The translations under genes and the position numbers were made by a program. Shown piece after piece: positions 1-7,635 of a stretch of DNA of 8,066 nt. The notes under the pieces are model-generated. The model made no database searches. It was given only the letters and a program-made list of their open reading frames with translations, and was not told the DNA's origin. The DNA comes from an uncultured Microbacterium sp. (GTDB lineage Bacteria > Actinomycetota > Actinomycetes > Actinomycetales > Microbacteriaceae). Each line of letters begins with the position of its first letter. Positions within the stretch are counted from its first letter, which is position 1. Location: assembly GCA_947647645.1 (NCBI GenBank), contig CANSLE010000096.1, positions 1 through 8,066 of the forward strand. Reading direction: 5' to 3'.

Positions 1-1
1 G

Positions 2-1354
2 TTCGCCGCGGGCGCGCTGGTCGTCTCCCGCGGAATCGTCGACGCGCCGTCGCTCCCCGCCGCCCTCGGCGGGGCCCTGGTCTGGCTCGTGCCCGGGGTC
101 CTCGTCGCCGGCGTCGTGTTCGCCGGCGTCGTGGTGGGTGCGGTGCGCCTGCTCTCGCTCGGCCTGCACGAGGGCACCCATCCGGTGCGGAGCCGAGTCG
201 GATGGCAGGCATGGACCATCGAGCGGTTGCTCGACTCGGCGCGCACGATCCTCTTCCCGCTGTACTCGAGCCTGTTCACCCCGGTCTGGCTGCGCATGCT
301 CGGTGCGCGGGTCGGTCGCGATGTGGAGGCCTCGACGGTGCTCCTGATCCCGTCGCTCACCCGCATCGAGGACGGTGCGTTCCTCGCCGACGACACGATG
401 GTCGCCTCCTACGAGCTGCACGGCGGGTGGATGCGCATCGGTCCGGTGCGCATCGGCAAGCGCGCCTTCCTCGGGAACTCCGGCATGGCCGCGCCCGGCC
501 ACCGTGTCCCCCGCGATGGCCTCGTGGCGGTGCTGTCCGCGGCTCCCGTCAAGGCCAAGCCCGGCTCCTCGTGGCTGGGCTCGCCGGCCGTGCGTCTGCG
601 CCGTCGCTCCGCCGAGGGCGACGAGTCGCGTACGTACCAGCCGCCGGCGCGGCTGCGCGTGGCCCGCACCCTGTGGGAGCTCTGCCGGTTCGTCCCGGTG
701 GTGGTCACGTGCGCGCTGGGCGTGCTGGTCGTCTTCACTCTGGCCGGGCTCATCGAGCAGGTGGGGCTCGTCGGCGCCGTCCTGCTGTCGGGGATCGTGC
801 TCCTCGCCGCGGGTGCGGTGGCCGCGGGCGTGTCGACGGTGGCGAAGTGGCTGATCGTGGGACCGATCCGTGCCGGCGAACAGCCGCTGTGGTCCAGCTT
901 CGTCTGGCGGACCGAGGTGTCCGACACGTTCACCGAGATGGTCGCCGCGCCCTGGTTCGCCCGGGCCGCGGCCGGAACCCCCGCGCTCGCGGTCTGGCTG
1001 CGCTCGCTCGGCTCCACGATCGGGCGGGGCGTGTGGTGCGACAGCTACTGGTTGCCCGAGCCCGATCTCGTGACTCTGGGCGACGGATCGACGGTCAACC
1101 GCGGCTGCGTCGTGCAGACGCACCTGTTCCATGATCGAATCATGAGCATGGACACCGTCGAACTCGAGCCCGGGGCGACCCTCGGCCCCCACAGTGTCAT
1201 CCTCCCGGCGGCCCGCATCGGCGCGCATGCGACGGTGGGCCCGGCATCCCTCGTGATGCGCGGCGAGACGGTGCCGGTCGGCTCGCGGTGGAGCGGAAAC
1301 CCCATCGGCCCCTGGAACGCGGTGACGGTGCGCGCCTACCAGTCGACCTCGTGA
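2..1354 (+). CDS. Pls/PosA-family non-ribosomal peptide synthetase-like protein, C-terminal part (5' end outside window)
   Basis: The reading frame is open from base 2, so the gene starts upstream and only the last 450 residues are visible; a GTG at 89 is an internal codon. This matches the C-terminal region of Pls/PosA synthetases (the epsilon-poly-lysine synthetase type), in which adenylation and carrier domains are followed by a membrane part with acyltransferase-like soluble domains. Visible order: hydrophobic segments within about residues 18-55, a left-handed beta-helix (hexapeptide) module at about 97-200, two hydrophobic segments at about 230-250 and 254-285, and a second beta-helix module at about 333-435. 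The two modules share a WLRxLGxxxGRxV entry and a GSxWxGxP exit, so they look like an internal duplication. QTHLFHD in the second module resembles the conserved His region of such acyltransferases. The adenylation domain, which would indicate the monomer, is not visible. Its stop overlaps the next gene. I am confident of the family and unsure of the product. Confidence 0.85.
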   Translation, partial: FAAGALVVSRGIVDAPSLPAALGGALVWLVPGVLVAGVVFAGVVVGAVRLLSLGLHEGTHPVRSRVGWQAWTIERLLDSARTILFPLYSSLFTPVWLRMLGARVGRDVEASTVLLIPSLTRIEDGAFLADDTMVASYELHGGWMRIGPVRIGKRAFLGNSGMAAPGHRVPRDGLVAVLSAAPVKAKPGSSWLGSPAVRLRRRSAEGDESRTYQPPARLRVARTLWELCRFVPVVVTCALGVLVVFTLAGLIEQVGLVGAVLLSGIVLLAAGAVAAGVSTVAKWLIVGPIRAGEQPLWSSFVWRTEVSDTFTEMVAAPWFARAAAGTPALAVWLRSLGSTIGRGVWCDSYWLPEPDLVTLGDGSTVNRGCVVQTHLFHDRIMSMDTVELEPGATLGPHSVILPAARIGAHATVGPASLVMRGETVPVGSRWSGNPIGPWNAVTVRAYQSTS

Positions 1355-2643
1355 GCGGCCACGACCCGTACGCCCCCGAGAGCGGCGACGCCGCCTTCGA
1401 CGTCGAGTCCTACGACGTCGAGATCGACTACCGTGTGCGCACCAACCGGCTCGAGGGGCGCGCGATCATCAACGCGGTCGCCACCGCCGCCGTTTCGGCG
1501 GTGAGCGTCGACCTCATCGGACTGCGCGCCTCCCGGGTACGGGTGGACGGTGATCGCCGTACGCGATACGCGCAGGGCCCGCGCAAGCTGCGGATCACCC
1601 TCCCGCACCGCATGCAGGCGGGGGAGAGGTTCTCGATCGAGGTCGTCTACGCCGGCGCTCCCGCGCCACGGCGCTCGCGGTGGGGCGCCATCGGCTGGGA
1701 GGAGCTCGAGGACGGCGCGCTCGTCGCCTCGCAGCCCACCGGCGCGCCGACGTGGTTCCCCTGCAACGACCGCCCCGATGCGCGGGCGCCGATGCGGCTG
1801 TCGGTGACGACGGATGCCGGGTACCTCCCGGTCCTCACGGGGCGCCCGACCGGCGTGTCCCGCGCGGGCGGGCGCGTGAGAGCGACCTCCGCGTCCTCCG
1901 TGCCGGTCGCGACGTATCTCGTCGCGGTGCACATCGGCCCGTACGAGCAGGCGGAGCTGGCCGACAGCGAGGGCGTGCGCCTGTTCGCGCCGCCGGCGCT
2001 GCGCCGTGAGGTGACGCGCGCATTCGCGGACGTGCCGAGGATGATGGCGCTGTTCACGGCATCCTTCGGCCCGTACCCGCAGGAGGACTGTGCGCTCGTC
2101 GTCACGCCGGACGAGCTCGAGATCCCCCTCGAGGCCCAGGGGCTCGCGGTGTTCGGGCGTAACCACCTCGTCCCGGACGAGCAGCGGCTCATCGCGCACG
2201 AGCTCGCGCACCAGTGGTTCGGCAACAGCGTCGGCATCGGCCGGTGGAGCGACATCTGGCTCAACGAGGGATTCGCCTGCTACGCCGAGTGGCTGTGGTC
2301 CGAGCAGTCCGGCAGGCCGACCGTCGCGCAGAAGGCTGCGAAGCACCACGCCCGCCTGCGTGAGCTGCCGCAGGACCTGCTGCTCGGCGATCCCGGACCC
2401 GACCTCATGTTCGACGACCGCGTCTACAAGCGGGGCGCCCTGACGCTCTATGCCCTGCGCTGCGCCGTGGGCGAGGAGGCGTTCTCGCGGGTGGTCCACA
2501 CCTGGGTGGAGACCTATCGCCACGCGCTCGCCACGTCCGACGACTTCCGTGCGCTCGCCGCGCGCGTCGCGGGTCGCGATCTCGACGACGTCTTCACACC
2601 TTGGCTCGACCGGACAGCGCTGCCGCCGCTGCCTCGCCCCTAG
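1351..2643 (+). CDS. Short M1-family zinc metallopeptidase (aminopeptidase-like)
   Basis: A 430-residue gluzincin of the M1 family, which removes N-terminal residues from peptides. The zinc site is complete: HELAH at residues 283-287, followed after 18 residues by the third ligand Glu306 in WLNEGFACYAEW. Tyr359 in VYKRGALTLYAL fits the catalytic tyrosine. The N-terminal beta domain includes WFPCND. The GAMEN exopeptidase signature is degenerate (IPLEAQG), keeping the Glu but not the Asn. At 430 residues it is about half the length of PepN and lacks the large C-terminal helical domain. No signal peptide is seen, so it is probably cytoplasmic. I chose GTG at 1351, because the N-terminus then reads SGHDPYAPESGD as expected for short actinobacterial members and overlaps the upstream stop as GTGA. 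An in-frame GTG at 1288 would add 21 residues. The overlap suggests translational coupling to the synthetase and a linked job, such as trimming its product, which is inference. Confidence 0.9.
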   Translation: MSGHDPYAPESGDAAFDVESYDVEIDYRVRTNRLEGRAIINAVATAAVSAVSVDLIGLRASRVRVDGDRRTRYAQGPRKLRITLPHRMQAGERFSIEVVYAGAPAPRRSRWGAIGWEELEDGALVASQPTGAPTWFPCNDRPDARAPMRLSVTTDAGYLPVLTGRPTGVSRAGGRVRATSASSVPVATYLVAVHIGPYEQAELADSEGVRLFAPPALRREVTRAFADVPRMMALFTASFGPYPQEDCALVVTPDELEIPLEAQGLAVFGRNHLVPDEQRLIAHELAHQWFGNSVGIGRWSDIWLNEGFACYAEWLWSEQSGRPTVAQKAAKHHARLRELPQDLLLGDPGPDLMFDDRVYKRGALTLYALRCAVGEEAFSRVVHTWVETYRHALATSDDFRALAARVAGRDLDDVFTPWLDRTALPPLPRP

Positions 2644-2668
2644 ACCACGCGCGGCTCCCGGGCCGGGC

Positions 2669-3211
2669 TCACGGCCGCACACCGTCGGACGGGATACGGA
2701 ACGCTCCGGCGGCGCACACCAAGACCGCGGGCGGGCCGTCCAGATCCCGGCCGCGCACCGTGAGCGGTGCGCCCGGGATCTTCGCCGCCCAGCGCTCGTC
2801 GTCGAGGTCGGCGGCGTCGATGGACGCCGGGTCGATGCGCAGCCCCCATCCGAGCGCCTTGAGCGAAGCCTCCGCGCGGACCCAGCGGCGCAGACCCCCG
2901 GGAGCGCCGCCCGCCGCCTCCCGCACCGGATCGTGCAGCGGCTCGGCGTCGAGCGCGAACGCGTCGGCGGCGTCCCGGGGAAGGATGCCGACCACCGCCG
3001 TCGCGCCGGCGTAGGTCACGGCGGCCCACCAGGGCGCACCGTGCACCTGTACCGGCCCGTGCGGACCTCCGCAGTGCGGGCACGGGTTGGTGAGGACGGC
3101 ATCGGGTGCCCCGGCATCAGCCAGGAGCGACCGCAGCAGTTCCCACGCGGCCGCGCGGCGCGCGATCCGCCCCGGCGGCACCGACCCCCACGCGAGACGC
3201 AGGCCCTCCAC
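2669..3211 (-). CDS. 4'-phosphopantetheinyl transferase superfamily protein
   Basis: A 180-residue protein of the Sfp type, which moves the phosphopantetheine arm of CoA onto a conserved serine of carrier proteins. Visible signatures are CPHCGGPHGP at about residues 44-53, the usual Cys-rich and HG region of actinobacterial members; ALDAEP with Asp88 and Glu90, fitting the Mg-binding DxE of the canonical GIDIE motif; and W110-VRA-E114-ASL-K118, the WxxxExxxK motif. The segment normally reading SxSHS is VTYAGAT, with Tyr where a CoA-contacting His is usual. It starts at GTG 3211, three bases after the mutT1 stop, so it is probably co-translated as the third gene of the ppk operon. It has no clear ribosome site of its own. 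It converges on the Pls/PosA-like synthetase and peptidase genes, whose carrier domain is an obvious client by context. It could also serve a fatty acid or other carrier. Confidence 0.85.
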   Translation of the reverse strand: MEGLRLAWGSVPPGRIARRAAAWELLRSLLADAGAPDAVLTNPCPHCGGPHGPVQVHGAPWWAAVTYAGATAVVGILPRDAADAFALDAEPLHDPVREAAGGAPGGLRRWVRAEASLKALGWGLRIDPASIDAADLDDERWAAKIPGAPLTVRGRDLDGPPAVLVCAAGAFRIPSDGVRP

Positions 3212-3214
3212 GGG

Positions 3215-4149
3215 CTACAGCTTCGGCTCGTGCGTCTCGATCGCGATGATGCCCGATCCGGGGTTCGTCGCCGACAGGTGCACGACCGAGAAGGCCCCCG
3301 TCTCCAGCGCGGAGGCGCTGCCGAGGTACGACCCGTGCAGGGTGCCGGTCGCGAGCGCGAGCTCCGACAGGATGCCGGGTAGGACGGGCCCGTGGCTGCA
3401 CAGCACCGCGGGCTTGCGCGCGCGCACGCGCCGTCCGATGACCCCCCGAACGTCCGAGCTCCCGTCCTCCCACGCGTCCTGGCTGAGCGCGCTCACGCGG
3501 TGGATCTGCTTGCCGAGCGCAGCGGCGAGCGGTGTGACGGTCGTCACGCACCGCACGGCGTCGCTGGAGACGATCTTGCGCACCCCGAAGGCGCGCAGGG
3601 GGCCGACGGCCGCAGCCGCCTGTTTCGTGCCGCGGGCGGTCAGCGGTCGCGCGGCATCCGCGCCGTCCCAGTCCTCGCGGGGGAGCGCCTTCGCGTGCCG
3701 CAGCACGACGATGGGGAAGGTCGCCAGCACGCCGTCGTCGACATAGCGCAGGAACTCCTCGAGGATCTCGACGTCGACCGGATAGGAGAGCTTCGCGAGC
3801 GCCTTCTTGGGTGAGAGCCACTCGATCGCGGCGATCTCCTTGTTCGGGACGAACGCGGAGGCGCGGATCGCGGCATCCGTGGCCTCGGCCGACCAGTAGT
3901 GGACGATCTTCTGCCGCTTGTTGGGCATGCGGTAGCGCGAGACGCCCACCGGGATGCCGAGGGCGACGTGGATGCCGGTCTCCTCGAAGATCTCACGTAC
4001 GGCGGTCTCGGCCAGGCTCTCGCCGGGGTCGACCTTGCCCTTCGGGATGGTCACGTCGGCGTAGGCGGTGCGGTGGATGACCAGGACGCGGAGCTTGCCG
4101 TCGACGACGCGCCAGACCACCCCGCCGGCTGCATAGACGGCGGTCTCGG

Positions 4150-4153
<4 letters not shown>
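3215..4153 (-). CDS. mutT1: MutT1-like Nudix hydrolase fused to a SixA-type histidine phosphatase
   Basis: A 312-residue two-domain protein. The N-terminal Nudix domain (about 1-140) has a perfect Nudix box from Gly39 to Ile61, with Glu45, Arg53, Glu54, Glu57, Glu58 and Gly60 at the expected spacing. The C-terminal histidine phosphatase domain (about 147-312) begins with LRHAKA, the RHG-type motif with nucleophile His153. It has Arg201 in SSDAVRCVTT, and SHGPVLP with the second His254. Mycobacterial MutT1 has the same architecture and hydrolyses 8-oxo-(d)GTP and diadenosine polyphosphates, so a role in nucleotide sanitation is likely. The ATG at 4153 overlaps the ppk stop as ATGA, and no good ribosome site precedes it, which points to re-initiation. 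The frame stays open upstream to 4279, but that stretch overlaps ppk and has no Nudix character. The ppk-mutT1 pairing is also found in M. tuberculosis. Confidence 0.92.
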
Positions 4154-6318
<2,165 letters not shown>

Positions 6319-6357
6319 TCCCTCATCATGTCAGGGCCAGGTGACCACCGCGTTAAC
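6319..6357 (-). promoter_or_regulatory. Putative ppk promoter: PHO-box-like direct repeat and leaderless -10
   Basis: In the 71-base gap upstream of ppk, the minus strand shows GTTAACG, four bases, then GGTCACC (6357 down to 6340). The two heptamers start 11 bases apart, as in the actinobacterial PhoP direct repeat with consensus GTTCACC; they match 5 of 7 and 6 of 7 positions. Downstream, CATGAT (6330-6325) could be a -10 element. It lies exactly six bases from the ATG, which would make the transcript leaderless. GAGG overlaps that spacer and could instead be a tightly spaced ribosome site. No good -35 is present, as expected of an activator-dependent promoter. This is inferred from pattern only. 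Confidence 0.35.
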
Positions 6358-6389
6358 CGCCTCGTCGGACGTCGGCCCGACGCGGGTCA

Positions 6390-7088
6390 TCACGCTTGAG
6401 ACGTCTCGCGCGACGTCGGGATCTGGTCGTCCTCGTACACGTTGAAGCGGTACCCGACATTGCGCACGGTGCCGATGAGCTGCTCGAGGTCGCCGAGCTT
6501 GGCGCGCAGTCGCCGCACGTGCACGTCGACGGTCCGGGTGCCGCCGAAGTAGTCGTAGCCCCAGACCTCGCTCAGCAGCTGCTCCCGGGTGAAGACGCGG
6601 GAGGGGTGGGTCGCGAAGAAGTGGAGAAGCTGGAACTCCTTGTACGTGAGATCCAGCGGCTTGCCGTGCACCTTCGCCGAGTACGACGACTCGTCGATCG
6701 TGATGCCGGAGGTCTGGATGCGGCTGGAGACCTGCGCCGCCGACTGCCGGCCGACGGCGAGTCGGATGCGGGCGTCGACCTCAGCGGGGCCTGCCCCGAC
6801 GAGGATGACGTCATCGATGCCCCAGTCGGTCGAGACGGCGGTCAGGCCGCCCTCGGTGACGACGAGCACGAGCGGCGCGTCCAATCCCGTCGTGTTGAGG
6901 ATCTTGCAGAGGGACTTGGCCCCGACGAGGTCTCCCCGTGCGTCGACGAAGATGACATCGGAGCTCGGCGCATTGACGAGCTGTGCGGGTTCGGCGGGGA
7001 TCTGGCGCACTCGATGGCTGAGCAGCTCGAGAGCGGGCAGGACGGGGCCCCCGCCCGGGGCGGAACTCAAGACGAGAAGCTGAGCCAA
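6390..7088 (-). CDS. glnR: GlnR-like orphan OmpR-family response regulator
   Basis: A 232-residue transcription regulator with a receiver domain (about 1-115) and an OmpR/PhoB winged helix (about 127-216). The stretches VLVVTEGG, STDWGIDDV and AGPAEV, and the DNA-binding part with WGYDYFGGTRTVDVHVRRLR, closely resemble Streptomyces GlnR, the global activator of nitrogen assimilation. Asp49 sits at the phosphoacceptor position, but the N-terminal acidic pair and the C-terminal Lys of ordinary receivers are absent. This fits an atypical receiver without a partner kinase, and no kinase gene is nearby. I chose TTG 7088 over ATG 7130, because the TTG has a well-spaced GGAAGGGA, the protein then begins like the family, and the ATG lies inside a likely -10 element. 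It is divergent from the small membrane protein genes and followed after 71 bases by ppk. A role in nitrogen control is likely, and the exact regulon is unknown. Confidence 0.85.
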   Translation of the reverse strand: MAQLLVLSSAPGGGPVLPALELLSHRVRQIPAEPAQLVNAPSSDVIFVDARGDLVGAKSLCKILNTTGLDAPLVLVVTEGGLTAVSTDWGIDDVILVGAGPAEVDARIRLAVGRQSAAQVSSRIQTSGITIDESSYSAKVHGKPLDLTYKEFQLLHFFATHPSRVFTREQLLSEVWGYDYFGGTRTVDVHVRRLRAKLGDLEQLIGTVRNVGYRFNVYEDDQIPTSRETSQA

Positions 7089-7094
7089 TGGGGG

Positions 7095-7102
7095 TCCCTT
7101 CC
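7095..7102 (-). promoter_or_regulatory. Ribosome binding site deciding the TTG start of glnR
   Basis: The minus strand reads GGAAGGGA here, six bases before the TTG at 7088. It is the best ribosome site in the window, and it sits downstream of the alternative ATG at 7130, so it supports the rare TTG start. Confidence 0.7.
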
Positions 7103-7128
7103 GGTGCGGATGCCCGAACCGTGCCCCC

Positions 7129-7134
7129 ATCTTA
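7129..7134 (-). promoter_or_regulatory. Putative -10 element of glnR
   Basis: The minus strand reads TAAGAT, a good match to TATAAT with the key A2 and T6. Transcription would start near 7122, giving a leader of about 34 bases that contains the GGAAGGGA site. A GTGACC at 7155-7150 could be a weak -35, but its spacing of 15 bases is short. The element overlaps the alternative ATG at 7130, which argues against that start. Confidence 0.5.
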
Positions 7135-7159
7135 GGACCCGGGCGAACCGGTCACGCGC

Positions 7160-7193
7160 GCCGCCCGTCGCACGCGGCGTGCGCGCGGGCGGC
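7160..7193. repeat. GC-rich inverted repeat in the divergent glnR / membrane protein region
   Basis: Outer arms GCCGCCCG (7160-7167) and CGGGCGGC (7186-7193) are perfect inverted repeats. Inside them, GCACGC (7170-7175) and GCGTGC (7177-7182) form a second perfect dyad around one central G. As DNA it could be a dimeric operator; as RNA it would fold into a long hairpin with a small internal loop. There is no T-run, and it lies between divergent genes, so a terminator role is unlikely. It ends 20 bases before the ATG at 7214. Confidence 0.5.
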
Positions 7194-7201
7194 TCGTCGG
7201 C

Positions 7202-7207
7202 GACAAT
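7202..7207 (+). promoter_or_regulatory. Putative leaderless -10 element of the 95-residue membrane protein gene
   Basis: GACAAT matches four of six -10 positions, including A2 and T6, and lies exactly six bases before the ATG at 7214. Transcription would begin at or next to the start codon. No Shine-Dalgarno sequence precedes this ATG. No convincing -35 is seen. Confidence 0.4.
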
Positions 7208-7213
7208 GGACGC

Positions 7214-7501
7214 ATGACGCTTCCCGGATTGGCGCCTCGCGCCGGATACGGCGGCATCGTCGGCGTCTGGGCCGCCGCCGCCGTCATCGCCGTCGTGATC
7301 GGCATCGTCGCTCCCGCCCCGTGGCGGGCCGCCTGGATGACGGTGGGCATGGCCGCCTGCCTCATCCTCGCCTTCGTCGTGCAGCTGGTGCAGGGCAACT
7401 CCCCGGGGTTCCTGCGACGCGTGGCCGCCAGCACCCTCGGCGCCTTCATCGTCATGGGGCTCATCGGGCTCGGTCTCGGGCTCTCCAGCATGTTCTCGTG
7501 A
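7214..7501 (+). CDS. Small integral membrane protein, function unknown
   Basis: A 95-residue hydrophobic protein that I cannot assign to a characterised family. Three likely membrane helices are visible: about residues 13-33 (Ala/Val/Ile-rich), 40-59 (WMTVGMAACLILAFVVQLV) and 72-94 (Leu/Gly-rich, ending MFS). The short loops carry PAPWRAA, and QGNSPGFLRR between helices 2 and 3; the latter's two Arg suggest that this loop faces the cytoplasm. Codon use is as G/C-biased as in the neighbours, which supports a native gene. It begins without a ribosome site, six bases after a -10-like GACAAT. It ends 15 bases before the next small membrane protein, so the two and the nitrobindin-like gene may share transcription. 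It is divergent from glnR, and regulation by GlnR is possible but untested. Confidence 0.8.
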   Translation: MTLPGLAPRAGYGGIVGVWAAAAVIAVVIGIVAPAPWRAAWMTVGMAACLILAFVVQLVQGNSPGFLRRVAASTLGAFIVMGLIGLGLGLSSMFS

Positions 7502-7504
7502 AGG

Positions 7505-7510
7505 TAGAGT
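7505..7510 (+). promoter_or_regulatory. Putative leaderless -10 element of the 37-residue protein gene
   Basis: TAGAGT fits the actinobacterial TANNNT -10 pattern and lies exactly six bases before the ATG at 7517, so the transcript would start at the AUG. GAAGG in the spacer is too close to the ATG to be a normal ribosome site. No clear -35 is visible. Confidence 0.45.
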
Positions 7511-7516
7511 GAAGGC

Positions 7517-7630
7517 ATGGACCTCGTTGCGCTCGAACTCTTCTTCGTCGGGTTGCTCGCGCTTGCCTCGCTCGCGATCGTCTTCGTGTCGGGTGTCGTG
7601 ATCAAGAACCTCTACCGCGGCCAGCGCTGA
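7517..7630 (+). CDS. Tiny single-span membrane protein (37 residues), function unknown
   Basis: A short frame from ATG to TGA encoding 37 residues: a short acidic N-terminus (MDLVALELFF), one hydrophobic helix at about residues 8-29 and a basic tail (IKNLYRGQR). The charge pattern predicts the tail in the cytoplasm and the N-terminus outside. The evidence that it is real is a TANNNT element at leaderless spacing, G/C-rich third positions, an organised helix-plus-basic-tail design, and a tight fit between its neighbours (15 bases after the previous stop, 5 bases before the next ATG). No family is recognised. Such proteins often act as small subunits or regulators of membrane complexes, but nothing here shows which. 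Confidence 0.7.
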   Translation: MDLVALELFFVGLLALASLAIVFVSGVVIKNLYRGQR

Positions 7631-7635
7631 CGGTC

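Noticed and set aside
2657..2667. CCCGG-G-CCGGG palindrome between the convergent M1 and PPTase stops as a terminator
   Set aside because: The stem is only five pairs with a one-base centre and no T-run on either strand. A bidirectional terminator is plausible by position but not supported.
1336..2682. 448-codon open frame on the minus strand opposite the M1 peptidase
   Set aside because: The M1 gene on the other strand carries the complete zinc motif. The antisense translation is low-complexity Arg/Glu/Ala sequence and overlaps the whole gene.
6398..6407. GAGACGTCTC palindrome near the glnR end
   Set aside because: It lies inside the last codons of glnR and is a short palindrome that could arise by chance.
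6396..7217. 273-codon plus-strand open frame opposite glnR
   Set aside because: It is a shadow of the GlnR-like gene and has no recognisable domain.
7132..7605. 157-codon minus-strand open frame across the small membrane genes
   Set aside because: It is antisense to two plus-strand frames with membrane helices. Its Thr/Ala/Pro/Arg-rich translation is typical of GC-rich shadow frames.
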